DNA from: Chara braunii
Lineage: Eukaryota > Streptophyta > Charophyceae > Charales > Characeae
Direction of reading: 5' to 3'
Assembly: GCA_003427395.1 (NCBI GenBank)
Contig: BFEA01000015.1
Location: forward strand, 1,407,995-1,428,947
DNA: 20,953 bases
The translations under genes and the position numbers were made by a program. A model generated the notes under the pieces. The model was given only the letters and a program-made list of their open reading frames with translations, made no database searches and had not been told where the DNA came from. Below, one piece after another: positions 9,499 to 18,409 of the stretch; the stretch's first letter is position 1; each line of letters begins with the position of its first letter.

Positions 9499-10250
9499 TG
9501 AGGAAACCCGGGGAGGGGCGCCTACTGTTCGCTGAAGCCAAGGGCAACGGCGTCTGTCACTCGCCGCGCCCGCTTCAGAGGTCCTCAGCGACCAGCAGGG
9601 TTGTGGGGGGCTGCACTGTTTATCTCCCCCCTTCTCGAGGACGACTCGCGCGGCAGCTCCTACACCTCAAAACATGCTCGTCTCTCAGTAATCACTACAA
9701 GAATATAAGAGTTAGATCTAGATTCAGTTTGCAGAGTCCTTCAAGAATTTGAAAACCTCAAGAAGAGCGTTCTTCCCAGTGATCAGCCTGAGCTACAGCA
9801 CTTCATTCAACGGTCATCTCACCGTGAGCCGAGCATTTATCAACCAACAAAAACCAGATCCGTTTCGCCTAGATCTTTGGAAACGCAAGATAGATAATCG
9901 CAAGTCAGATAAAAGATCGGTTCCCTGGAGATCGCGAGTTCAATTGAGAGGCTATTCGGGGAATGTTTCACTAAACCAGGAGTACAGGGTGAACAGGGCT
10001 AAACGTAACTTAATTCATGGAATAAAACAAACAGAAGGAAAAAAAAAATCAGGTTGTCAGTTCTTCTCCTCCGTGATCTTCCTTGACTGTCACACTTCTA
10101 TTTTCGGTTGCACTTGCTCACTCACTCTCTCTTCTTCTCCCCTCTCCCACGAATCCTTGTCTCTTCTTCTCCCCTCTCCCACGAATCCTTGTCTCTCAGT
10201 GCACGAATTGCCCCACAGTTTCAATAAAGATAATGAAAAGAAATAAATAC
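9499..10250 (-). mobile_element. Probable LTR (5' LTR of a minus-strand element), outer end undefined
   Basis: The inner end is inferred from the primer-binding site six bases away and from a terminal CA (minus strand) at 9500-9499. I could not find a second copy in the window that would fix the outer boundary, so 10250 is only a rough limit where the sequence becomes pyrimidine-rich. Open frames on the plus strand here (9498-9752, 9749-10246) have no recognisable content. A second GGCAACGGCG, identical to part of the primer-binding site, lies near 9543. Confidence 0.35.
10128..10191. repeat. Perfect 32-bp tandem duplication
   Basis: The pyrimidine-rich unit at 10128-10159, containing CCCACGAATCCTTG, is repeated exactly at 10160-10191. 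An exact repeat points to a recent slippage or duplication event. Confidence 0.9.
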
Positions 10251-10251
10251 A

Positions 10252-12250
10252 AACAATAAAAAAAAGTTCAAGTCAGGGTCTCAACCGATACCCTGCGTTT
10301 CTCTTTTCTCTCCGCACCCTGAACTCCCTTTCCTTTCGCTGTCACAACTCACTCTCCTCCACTTCCTTCATCCCATTCTGCCTCCTTCTCTTTCCCTCAC
10401 GCGTAGATTCCTAGTCCCGTCACTCCCACTCACTCGCGATGGAAATCCCGTTTCATAATGATCCTCGCGAGTATGAGTGAACCTATCTCTCTCACTCTTT
10501 GCATGTGTCCTGCCTGTCTCTGTCCCTTTGTGTACGTGCTATCTCGCTCTCTCTCTCTTTTCTTTCCCTGTTCTCCCTCTCTCTCTCAGCGCAGTTCCCC
10601 ACTCCCAGCGCTACCTCCAGTCTCTCCACTTCTCTTTCACTTGTGCACCCTCTGTCTCCCTCGCTCTCTTTTTCTGCATAGTGACCAGACTTGCTGTGTG
10701 ATTTCAACCAACCCTTCTCCAGTTTCTGGATCACTGCGATGAACTGGTAGTAACTCAAAATTTAACGAGGTACTCATACACTGGCGATAGCCAAGTAAGC
10801 CCACGCTCCCCCCCCCTGTGTATGGGAGTAGATGAAACGGGCGGTTCAGCCCCTCCTCCCCCCCATTTCTTTCCAAACGTGAGGGCTGATGAAAACGGGC
10901 AGATCATCCCGCAGTCTCTTTTGTGTATCTGGGCTGGTTTAGTGGATAGGTTGTCGCCAAGTATACATCATGTGTCCGATCAACGGCGTTAACAAAATCC
11001 AACATTTTTCTTCCTGCCTCACCCACTTGTGGGATCAGTTTGACTCTAGTTGTCTCCAGCTGGGTCGCGCTCAGGGGGTGTTCGTTCGGGATCACACCTA
11101 GTCTAGCATCTTCTTAGTTACCCGTATATGCAGAATATATGTAAATATATATATATATATTTTATATATGTATGCATATACGTATATAATAACAACAGAA
11201 TTTACCGAGGTCTAATAAAGCGAGTTCGCAGAACATCAGAACTGACCGACCCCGTCAGAAACGGGGTTTGCTTGGCTAGCTGGCCGAGATGGAGTCGCTG
11301 TTTCCTGTCAGTCACAGGTGGGGTTACTTGCTTGTTTCGACCGCTGAAACTGTTTGCCCGCTCCAGAGAGATTTTTATTGCACTGATTGATGAAACTGCC
11401 TGATACCTTCGGGGTAGCAAGACTTGATTGGTCTGATTTGTCTAATCTGCAGAACTCTCCGTTCGTGTGAGCAGCGGGAGAAAATTTTTTTACGTAATTG
11501 GTCTCACCAGCAAAACCGGTTGTCGGTACTTCAAGCGGAAAAACTTGCTTGCTCAGATTCTGCAAGACTGAATGCAGGGGCGGTTCTCGTGTGTTCTCTC
11601 CTCTTGCGTAATCAATCGCTGCCCGCTGTTGGAGCAGAGTCAACAGCCGAAGACGATGCTGTGCGCGTCTTCTACTTCAGATTTCCCCCCCCTTCTCTCA
11701 CTCGTTTCGCTTTTTCTTCCTCCTTACCCTTCCTTATTCTCCTCCCTCTTTCTCACGTCTCTCTCTCGCTCTTCCTCGCTGTCTTATGCCTCGGCTGAGT
11801 TCAAAAAAGCAGTCTCTGCGCCAGACCACCCCCACAGCAGCGACGAATGAGACAGGGTTCCCGCTCATACACGAAATCCCCCTTCGCTATAGCACCAACG
11901 GATGCCCTCGGGTGAGCGACCATACTCATGCTCTCCGCAGCATCTCTAGTGACTCCCTCTTCCCGGATCAACCCCTCTCCTTATTGACTGAGCGCATCCA
12001 CCAATGTGGGTTGTGCACACCTAGCTCGCCCCTTTCCACTACGTCTCTACGGCCAACACGCACACCTCTCTTGAACGCACGCTCGTCTCTCCTCCTTTGT
12101 CCTCCCAGAACCCGCGCATTCGTTCCCAGATTGAGCATTCCCCCCTCGCTGTTCTGAACCGGGCTACAACGTGGGCGAAGTACACCTGGAAAGCTTTCCC
12201 AGAGTCACCCCCGTTCGAATCCCTGCCCATGTCAACGGGTCTCCCATATA
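10252..12250. other. Pyrimidine-rich low-complexity stretch without a supported gene
   Basis: The plus strand is dominated by C and T, with CT-repeat tracts around 10540-10600 and 11680-11790. This keeps Ser/Leu/Pro frames open without evidence of coding. A partial repeat, GATGAAAACGGGC-like, occurs near 10832 and 10889. I see no domain or reliable gene start. Confidence 0.45.
11126..11189. repeat. AT/TA-rich microsatellite
   Basis: An imperfect TA-dinucleotide tract with interspersed TG and GC steps contains an uninterrupted (AT)n run at about 11145-11160. It explains the short low-complexity frames around it. Confidence 0.8.
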
Positions 12251-12506
12251 AGCGGTAGCTACAGTGGGCTTGGTCTTCAGTGGACCAGAAGCACCTGAGA
12301 AAAACGCAGGCCCATAGGCCTGTAAACCTGGTACCAACGGCATTTCGGGATTTACTAGCGGTACCAGTGCTTCGGGAAAGCGGTAGCTACTCTGGACATG
12401 GCCCTCAGTAGATCAAAGGCACCCGAGAAAACGTAGGCCCACAGGCCCGTAAACCTGGTACCAATGGCATTGCGGGATTTACTTGCGGTACAAGTACTTC
12501 GCGCCT
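12251..12506. repeat. Diverged 128-bp tandem duplication
   Basis: A unit beginning AGCGGTAGCTAC at 12251 is repeated from 12379. Both copies share AGGCCCA(T/C)AGGCC, GTAAACCTGGTACCAA and CGGGATTTACT. They differ by scattered substitutions and one short length change. Each copy carries two or three GTAC tetramers and adds to the GTAC-rich segment that follows. Confidence 0.8.
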
Positions 12507-13065
12507 GGCCAAAGGTACCAGCCGAAAACACAACAGCAGTACCCGGAAACGATACCCGATGCCCACTACTGTGTCAGCAGCAACCCCCGGACAGTACCAG
12601 GAACAAACAGTATCGCAGGCCACCCGCGCTAGGGCCCAGGATCGACATTAACAGGCCCGGTGTTCCGGATACCGTGGCTGCTCTAAGCCATCAATCGCAC
12701 CAGTTCAATGAGGGACACCGTACAATAAAACAAGTACCGTTCCAACACCGCGTATGTCCCGTACAAATTCCGGGGCGGAAAGTTCCCAGTTCGAACTGCA
12801 ACAGCCTCAAACCAGATTGGAGAGCCGCATTTGAAAGTACCATCGCCGAAACCATCGGTACCAAGCCAACCCCGAACCAATATCAAGCCCGCAACACGTC
12901 GAATATCGTCAAGTGTCGTAGTGCAGCGAAAATTTCGAGCCTGGCCCGAACCTGAGCGTCGTGCCTTTATACTGAAACTCAACCCAAGCCGACGTCAAGG
13001 TAGTACTAGTCTGAAGATGGCAGCCGTACTGAAAACGACAATAGTTTGCCAACTTGAAGAAGGCT

Positions 13066-13280
13066 CCGAACCATAAAATAAACTATCGTAGCCGCATCGA
13101 AGCTGAGATAGATTGCCATGGTGGTTCCGAACCTGAAAATGAGTTATCGAGGTCGTCCCCAACCCTGATGAAACATTCCGGTGTAGTAGTTCCGAACCTG
13201 ATAATAAAACACCCCGATGTGCCCGAACCTGAAGCACGCCGAAGCTGAACTCGTGCTGCCCGGCGGTGATAGTTCTGAAC
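13066..13280. repeat. Degenerate ~33-bp minisatellite with CCGAACCTGA core
   Basis: The core CCGAACCTGA or close variants recurs near 13066, 13125, 13158, 13190, 13223 and 13270. The regular part is spaced 33, 32 and 33 bp, and an outlying copy lies near 12944. Units are too diverged to draw a firm boundary. The near-11-codon period could be a decayed protein repeat, but frames here are short and none is convincing. Confidence 0.5.
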
Positions 13281-13440
13281 CTGTCCCGAGCCATACGTGT
13301 CGAACTGAAGCGGTGATCACCCCGACGCAAAAGGGTCATGGGGCACAATTAAGCAATATAGCGGCAACGCCCCGCGTCCGTAAATCCCGCACTCATAGCA
13401 CACAGGTTACGCTAAAGTTAGAAACCAGGAAAATCAAGTA

Positions 13441-14090
13441 AGCCATGCGTACAAATCCCTATCATCGCAATATCGCGGAAATCATCAGAATTATAGTAAA
13501 TGGATGATCGGGGGGTTATTCCGATCACGGATAAATGTAGTAAAATTAAGCCAATCTGCTATTAATCATGGTTTTTCTTCCTTCTTATTATTTTTATTTC
13601 TTTCTCTTATTTCTTAATTCGATTATTGAAAATAACAAAATACGGGTAATCTTGTCGAAAATAAATCCCGACAAAATCCAATTAAATAGAGAAAATTCTT
13701 TGTTTTTTTTTCTCTTTTATTGCTTTTGATCGTTTTCCGTGTTTTAAATTTTTATTGTCAAAAACATCAATAATTGAAGTCGATCACGTTAAAAATTAAA
13801 TATCAAAAATTTTAAATAAGTCAATGAATATTTTGTTTTTCTCCTATTTTCTTTTGTTTTTAATTCTTTTATCCATTTTTAATTTTAATATTAAATTTAA
13901 CTAAATGCGGGGCCACGTCCTCGTGTCCGTTGGACACCGTAAAAGGGTCTCGTCAAGGCTTATCCTCAATTAACCGTCCCGCAGCCAGTCGCTTCAGGAA
14001 CAGGCGTAGAGCAAGCGGAAATGTGGTAGACAATAAGGTAGTTGCCAGGGCAGCGAAGTGGAAATCCCTCTCGTCAATTTTGAGGGTTAG
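13441..14090. other. AT-rich spacer, no gene seen
   Basis: From about 13560 to 13900 the sequence is AT-rich with T runs resembling 8200-9000. From about 13905 it returns to mixed composition and approaches the truncated pol frame. No coding frame or RNA gene is supported. Confidence 0.5.
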
Positions 14091-14651
14091 TCTCGATGGT
14101 TGAGACATCCGAATTTTAGGGGTGACCTGACTACCCCTAATTTCTCCCAGCCGGTCGGACAAGACTCCCGACCGATTTCCTCTCAGACAACTTCTCTACG
14201 GGTCAATCTCTCGGTATTAGGGCGACCGACTGGCTTTCGGTCGCCCGACAATGTCATTGAGTATGCGTCCAAGACGCCGAGCCAGGCGCAGGCTAATTAC
14301 AAAGCGTGCAAAGGTGAATGCCTAGCAGGGGTGTGGGGGATTCAGCACTTCCGACCGTATCTGTACAACCAGCAATTCGTGCTGGTAACGGATCATCACC
14401 CGCTACTGTCCCTACGCAGCAACACGGACTACACGGGGATGCTGGGCAGGTGGGCGGTGCGTCTGCAAGAGTATGACTTCGACATCCGCCACCGTGCCAC
14501 GCGGCAGCATGGTAACGTCGATGGATTAACGCGCCTTCTGCCGCCCAACAAGTGTCCCACCAACGAGCGACTCATTCCGTGGAGGCCAGAATTTGCGGCG
14601 ACGAAACCGCACTACGGGGAGCTACACATGCTGCGTAAGGACGACGCCTGA
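14091..14651 (+). pseudogene. pol: Ty3/gypsy RNase H fragment
   Basis: The clear homology runs from about 14253 to 14540. It includes YASKT, the KGECLAGVW helix with the catalytic Glu, TDHHPLLSL with a catalytic Asp, the GRWAVRLQEYDFDI segment and the NVDGLTRL end with the last acidic residue. The first RNase H Asp and all of reverse transcriptase are missing, so the 5' end is a truncation. A TAG at 14088-14090 closes the frame upstream. The frame ends at TGA 14649-14651 but continues without further stops into the PHD-integrase part, so this TGA is an interruption within pol; CGA to TGA by one C-to-T change would explain it. In a live element this domain removes RNA from the RNA-DNA hybrid during reverse transcription. 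Confidence 0.85.
14152..14246. other. Two GC-rich hairpins at the truncated end of pol
   Basis: CGGTCGG (14152-14158) pairs with CCGACCG (14168-14174). GGGCGACCGA (14220-14229) pairs perfectly over 10 bp with TCGGTCGCCC (14237-14246) around a 7-nt loop. The second ends seven bases before recognisable RNase H similarity begins. The two stems share the CGGTCG/CGACCG sequence, so they could also pair with each other. Confidence 0.65.
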
Positions 14652-15941
14652 GTCCGGAATGGAGGTTTCATCAGAGATGGCCAACGCTATCTCTTTCCCT
14701 CATCCCACTCCCTCGCTCTCTCGTCTAGCCCCAACTTGTCCCCTAAAACACACCTAAGTCCCTGTTTCTTCTGTACCTTGCCCATGATCCCGGACCAAGA
14801 AGGGTCACATCCGGGAGGGCCCAGTTTTCTTTTATGGGTACAGTGTAGTCAGTGTCATACNGTCAAATCTCACGGACAGTGCGTTAGGTACCGAAGTGAA
14901 AAGACGTGGGTCTGTCCCAACTGTAGAACAGACCAAGTCCCTGCCGAGAAGTGGTATCTGGACGCTAGAACAGCCGACGGATTTGCGCCAAGTGCCCGCC
15001 AGGCAGAAGCCTGGACGAACCTTTTGTTGCTACGGACACTGTCAGGCGACTCGTTGTCAGAACTTACCAAAGCCGAACGGCGGAGAGTCACGGAGCGGGC
15101 GCAGGACTATCGCTGGCTGGGCCCGACATTACAAAAACGGAAGGTCGATGACGACGGAGAGTCTAGCTGGTTGACGGTTCCACACCCTCTTGCTAAGTTC
15201 GATTGGACACGAGCTGCTCATGAGGAGGATGCGGTCCATTTCACGGTCAAGCACACGGAAAAAGCCATCGAAAAGAATGGATGGTACTGGTTGGGAATTC
15301 AGGAAGATGTGAAATACATCGTTCGGAATTGCCCGGCCTGCGCGGCAGACAAGGCGCTGGTACAGATGCCTCGGACGATGGTTCCCACTCGTGTAGAGCG
15401 CCCCTTTCAGAGGGTTAGCATCGATACGACGGATATCAACGTTCCGAGAGGGCCCGTCGATCAGGGAGAGCTCAATGTTCTTTTAGTGGCCGTGGATCAT
15501 TTTTCAAAATGGATTGAGGCGTACCCTATGACCAGCCGGAATTCGCAGGAAGTAGCCTGGTACGTAAATCGATTTTTGTGTATGCATCTAGACGTAGAAG
15601 AGGTACACGTGGACAATGGGTCGGAATTTCAAGGCGAAGTAGAACGTCACCTAGTCTGGGCGGACGTTAAGATTATCTACTCACCGGGGCATTGGCCTCA
15701 AGCAAATAGCCTGGTAGAGAATGCCAACCAAATAATTAAGACGGCCCTTAGACGAAATATCACTGCGGGAGACACCCGACCCTGGCCGGTCATTGTCGAT
15801 CATATTTTGGCCGTTTATCGGGCTACCCCACACGGTAGTACTAGGGTGTCCCCCTTTCAACTGAGAACCAATAGTGTCCCTCGGGTGCAATTGTCCCCCT
15901 TAGTAGGTACGGAAGTTAGAGCAACACGGGCCCTGAATTGA
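14652..15941 (+). pseudogene. pol: PHD finger plus Ty3/gypsy integrase (zinc-binding and catalytic domains)
   Basis: This continues the RNase H frame. From 14763 to 14924 there is a C4HC3 array: CFFC, then WVQC-x2-C, then H-x2-C, then W-x-CPNC. Spacing and the conserved Trp are those of a PHD finger; one base (14861) is N. An HHCC zinc-binding region follows, ending RNCPACAADK. The catalytic core has Asp at 15423 (in SIDTTD), Asp at 15612 (HVDNGSEF) and Glu at 15717 (SLVENANQ), with HWPQAN before the Glu. Spacing between the last two acidic residues is 34, one less than the usual DD35E. The frame meets TGA at 15939-15941 but stays open beyond it, again compatible with CGA to TGA. In a working element integrase inserts the cDNA into the host genome. 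Confidence 0.85.
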
Positions 15942-16415
15942 GACAAGGCCCGCCACTACATGGACTTAATGGCTAGGGCCTATTCCCCGTTAGCTCGCCG
16001 TCGACAGCAGGTCGTAGATCGGACACATCAACGGCAGATCTGTGACTACGAGAATCGACACGCGTCGGCGGGACCACTGTCCCGCTATAAAGTTGGGGAC
16101 TTGGTGCAGGTACGGAAATCTGCGCGTTCCTCCAAGATCCACCCACGCTACACAGGCATTTACGATGTCACGGAAGTTGGCGCACAGGGACAGCACTCCG
16201 TGAAGCTGATTCCCCGTCACAACTCCCAGGCCCGACCGCTGACACGGCACGCTGCCGCGCTCCGGCCCTTCCAGCCATCGCTAGGTCCCCTACGGACCCC
16301 TGCTCCTGCGAGATCACCCTCTCCTTCTTCATCCTCCTCCTCTTCCCGATCTGCCTCGTCCATTGGTGCGGAGATTTTCAGGGAGCAGGATGAACCATCG
16401 CCAGGCGGAGCATGA
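15942..16415 (+). pseudogene. pol: Integrase C-terminal domain and Ser/Pro-rich tail
   Basis: In frame with the integrase after the TGA at 15939. It has the YKVGDLVQVRK motif, then HPRYTGIYDVTEV and a basic HAAALRPFQP segment, the usual SH3-like C-terminal domain of Ty3/gypsy integrases that binds DNA. No chromodomain follows; the protein ends in a Pro/Ser-rich stretch with a poly-Ser run. The stop at 16413-16415 lies inside ORF2, whose ATG is at 16390, giving a 26-nt overlap in a different frame. The similarity after the TGA shows the stop is a late lesion or is read through, not the natural end of pol. Confidence 0.75.
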
Positions 16416-16926
16416 GCCCCTCGAGCACTTCCAGACGTTGCTTGCAGATCGCTTGCTGCGGCATCGGTTTAATGAGGAGAGGCAGTTGTGGTACGACATC
16501 CAACAGGTGAACGTGCCAGCGCCCGGGGTTGCTGATTTGGCAGCGTACTCGTTGCTTTGCGATCGGCTGACATATGCGGGAGTGTACGTGGACGTGACGC
16601 AGTTGCCTGGCTGGGAGACGACCCGAGTATTCATTGAGTTCTGTGCGCTCCAGGTGGCACCCAACTTCGTGCACAGCGTCGCCTCCTTCATCGAAGACTT
16701 GACGGTCCTACCGCTGCAGAATCAGGAACCGGCGCGCAGCCTTGTGCGCGCATACGCGGTGGAAGCAGCCAGAGTGCAAGGACGGGGGGGACACCGATTC
16801 ACAGCCCACGAAGTGCTGCTGCGTAGGGCAGAGGACGGACCGATTGCGTTGGTGCCGCAACTCCCCGCGCTTCTCCCTCCCGCTGCTCCTCTCAACCTCC
16901 AAGCTATTCCCCTTGCCCCGTACTAA
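16390..16926 (+). CDS. ORF2, unknown 178-aa protein downstream of integrase
   Basis: The first ATG in the frame (16390) follows AGCAGG and overlaps the end of pol by 26 nt in the +1 frame relative to it. The predicted protein starts with a charged helical region rich in His, Arg, Leu and Glu (about residues 1-35). A mixed segment with several Trp and Tyr follows, and the last ~25 residues are Pro/Leu/Ala-rich. I see no signal peptide, transmembrane span or zinc motif and recognise no family, so there is no sign that it is a classical envelope protein. It stops with TAA at 16924-16926, and the next base starts the ATG of ORF3 in the same frame. Its intact frame beside broken pol, and its tight overlap, argue that it belongs to the element. 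Confidence 0.6.
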   Translation: MNHRQAEHEPLEHFQTLLADRLLRHRFNEERQLWYDIQQVNVPAPGVADLAAYSLLCDRLTYAGVYVDVTQLPGWETTRVFIEFCALQVAPNFVHSVASFIEDLTVLPLQNQEPARSLVRAYAVEAARVQGRGGHRFTAHEVLLRRAEDGPIALVPQLPALLPPAAPLNLQAIPLAPY

Positions 16927-18376
16927 ATGCCTCCTTTCTTCTCCTACACCATCCTCCCCTACCAGCTCACAGAGGTCCCTTACCCCATGCGTGAGTTCTC
17001 GGAGTATTTGGTGGAGCTAACTGACGTGGAGCCGCTGCCCTTCGCCGACGAAGACGCGTGGGAGTTGCACCATGCGATGTACAAGTCGGTGGCGCTGGGG
17101 ATGTTCCGGTTCTTCGTGGATCACGAAGACCACGCTATCAGGGAGCACTTCGTCGTTTACTACGTCATCGCGCGCCCCAAGCAAGCGGAGAAGGAAGGGA
17201 CGGTGGCGCTGTACCCCTTCGCCCTGCTCCAGACAATCGATCCGGGATTGTTGGAGCTCATACATCTTGAGCTCCTCTCCATTGCGCAAGTGATCGCGAG
17301 CGAGGAGGAGGAGATCCAACCACGATTGCGAACGGCGACGGCCCCGCGGAGAACGTACAACGCGGTCGTCATCCCAGATTACATTGCGCAGCGCGCGGAG
17401 AGATTGGAGGACTTCCCGGAGGAAAAGTCGTTGCGTCCTCCCTCGTCGTATCCTCGACCAGCGCCACCGAAGGCCCCCAAGAAGATGCCGAAGAGGAAGA
17501 GATGCCACCCGTGGCCAGGTGCGCAAAGCAGCAGGATCGGCGGCGGCGAGGAGGCGGTTCAGCCCGCGCGTACGCGGATTTCTGACCCTATGCCTGGGAG
17601 CGCGACGACGCTCGTTAAGGAGACTATCGTGCCATCGCCGCCCATTCCGCATGTGCCCGATCTCAATCTTGATGGAGCCGGGCCATCATCATCAGCAGCA
17701 GCCAGAGGAGGAAGCCGAATGGGATTCCGGGATCCCATATCCAGACCCCCCGTCCTCGCGGGACCTCTCCATTCCCGCCAGCCACCTCGGGGTGCCCCGG
17801 TCATTGACATTAGTAGTTCATCCGAGCCGGACGGTCCATCCGACCGAGGTGGACTTCATGGTGGAGCCCGCCACCATCAAGCTCGAGGCCATCGCGGGGG
17901 CGCCGCGCCCTGATCCGGCGTGGGAGCCATATCAGACACCCCCTTTCCAAGGGTGTATTGCGGCGCGATTGGCGGGGACGCTCATCTACGAGACCGGGCA
18001 GCGTTCAAATGCAATGTACCACTTCCTTGTCTTCGTAGAGCAGAAGCGGGAGCGGCGGCCTTACACCGAGACTCATGTGGTGATGACGGGTCCAGGGCCC
18101 CGATTGGTGCGCAAGAGGGTGGTGCGAGCGGTAGCGAATCTGGCGCCACGTGTCCTCTCACATGTGCCGGGGGTTTTCCTTTACCCCTCATTCGTCCAGC
18201 ATCACTTCCATGAGGAAGATGCGCCGACGACTCCTGCGGCAATGGCCGCTTTTCTTCCACCTATTCCGCCCCCTCTCAATCCCGACATAGATTACTTCCT
18301 CGTATCACCCTCGTCTACCTTTCCTCTGTCCTCTCCTTCTCCTTCTCCTCTTTTTCTTCTTCTTTTCCGGATCTAA
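16927..18376 (+). CDS. ORF3, unknown ~480-aa protein with NLS-like and SIM-like motifs, apparent frameshift
   Basis: It starts at the ATG directly after ORF2's TAA, in the same frame. Residues 1-150 look globular, with many aromatic residues and a Glu-rich end. A Pro-rich linker follows, with the basic cluster KAPKKMPKRKR (residues 182-192, NLS-like). Further on come DLNLDG and VIDISSSSEPD (from residue 292, coordinates 17800-17832), which fits a SUMO-interacting motif: hydrophobic core, then Ser and acidic residues. The first frame runs on to 17913 as a low-complexity Gly/His/Arg tail, whereas the +1 frame from about 17840 gives convincing sequence (VDFMVEPATIKLEAIAG, later HFLVFVEQKRERRPYTETH) to TAA at 18374-18376. 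So I read one gene with a one-base shift at about 17832-17850. A mutation, an assembly error or programmed frameshifting are all possible. Function is unknown; a nuclear role is inferred. Confidence 0.6.
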
Positions 18377-18409
18377 AAGCTCGCGCGACGATACGCGCTG
18401 TATATAACC

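Larger units (their letters stand above)
14091..18376 (+). mobile_element. 5'-truncated Ty3/gypsy LTR retrotransposon with two downstream ORFs
   Basis: RNase H, integrase and two extra ORFs follow in order on one strand. Gag, protease and reverse transcriptase are absent upstream, where the sequence turns into AT-rich spacer. RNase H before integrase is the Ty3/gypsy order. No LTR, primer-binding site or polypurine tract could be assigned with confidence; the 26-A run at 18410 is the only purine tract in a suitable place. Disabling lesions (two TGA codons, one apparent frameshift, loss of the 5' half) show this copy is not autonomous. Confidence 0.8.

Noticed and set aside
9498-10246. Two plus-strand open frames of 84 and 165 codons
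   Set aside because: They lie in the presumed LTR, have no recognisable content, and the second ends in CT-repeat sequence.
10458-12157. Several plus-strand open frames of 60-124 codons
   Set aside because: They are rich in Ser, Leu and Pro because the strand is a CT low-complexity tract, and frames are open in several registers at once.
12205-12225. tRNA T-arm-like GTTCGAATCC
   Set aside because: The flanking bases do not pair into a T stem and no other tRNA arms are present.
14649-15941. TGA recoded as a sense codon
   Set aside because: Two TGA codons in a truncated, otherwise damaged element are more simply explained by C-to-T decay of CGA; no recoding element was seen.
17017-17652. Arg-rich minus-strand frame of 211 codons
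   Set aside because: It is the antisense shadow of ORF3, whose plus-strand frame has better composition and context.
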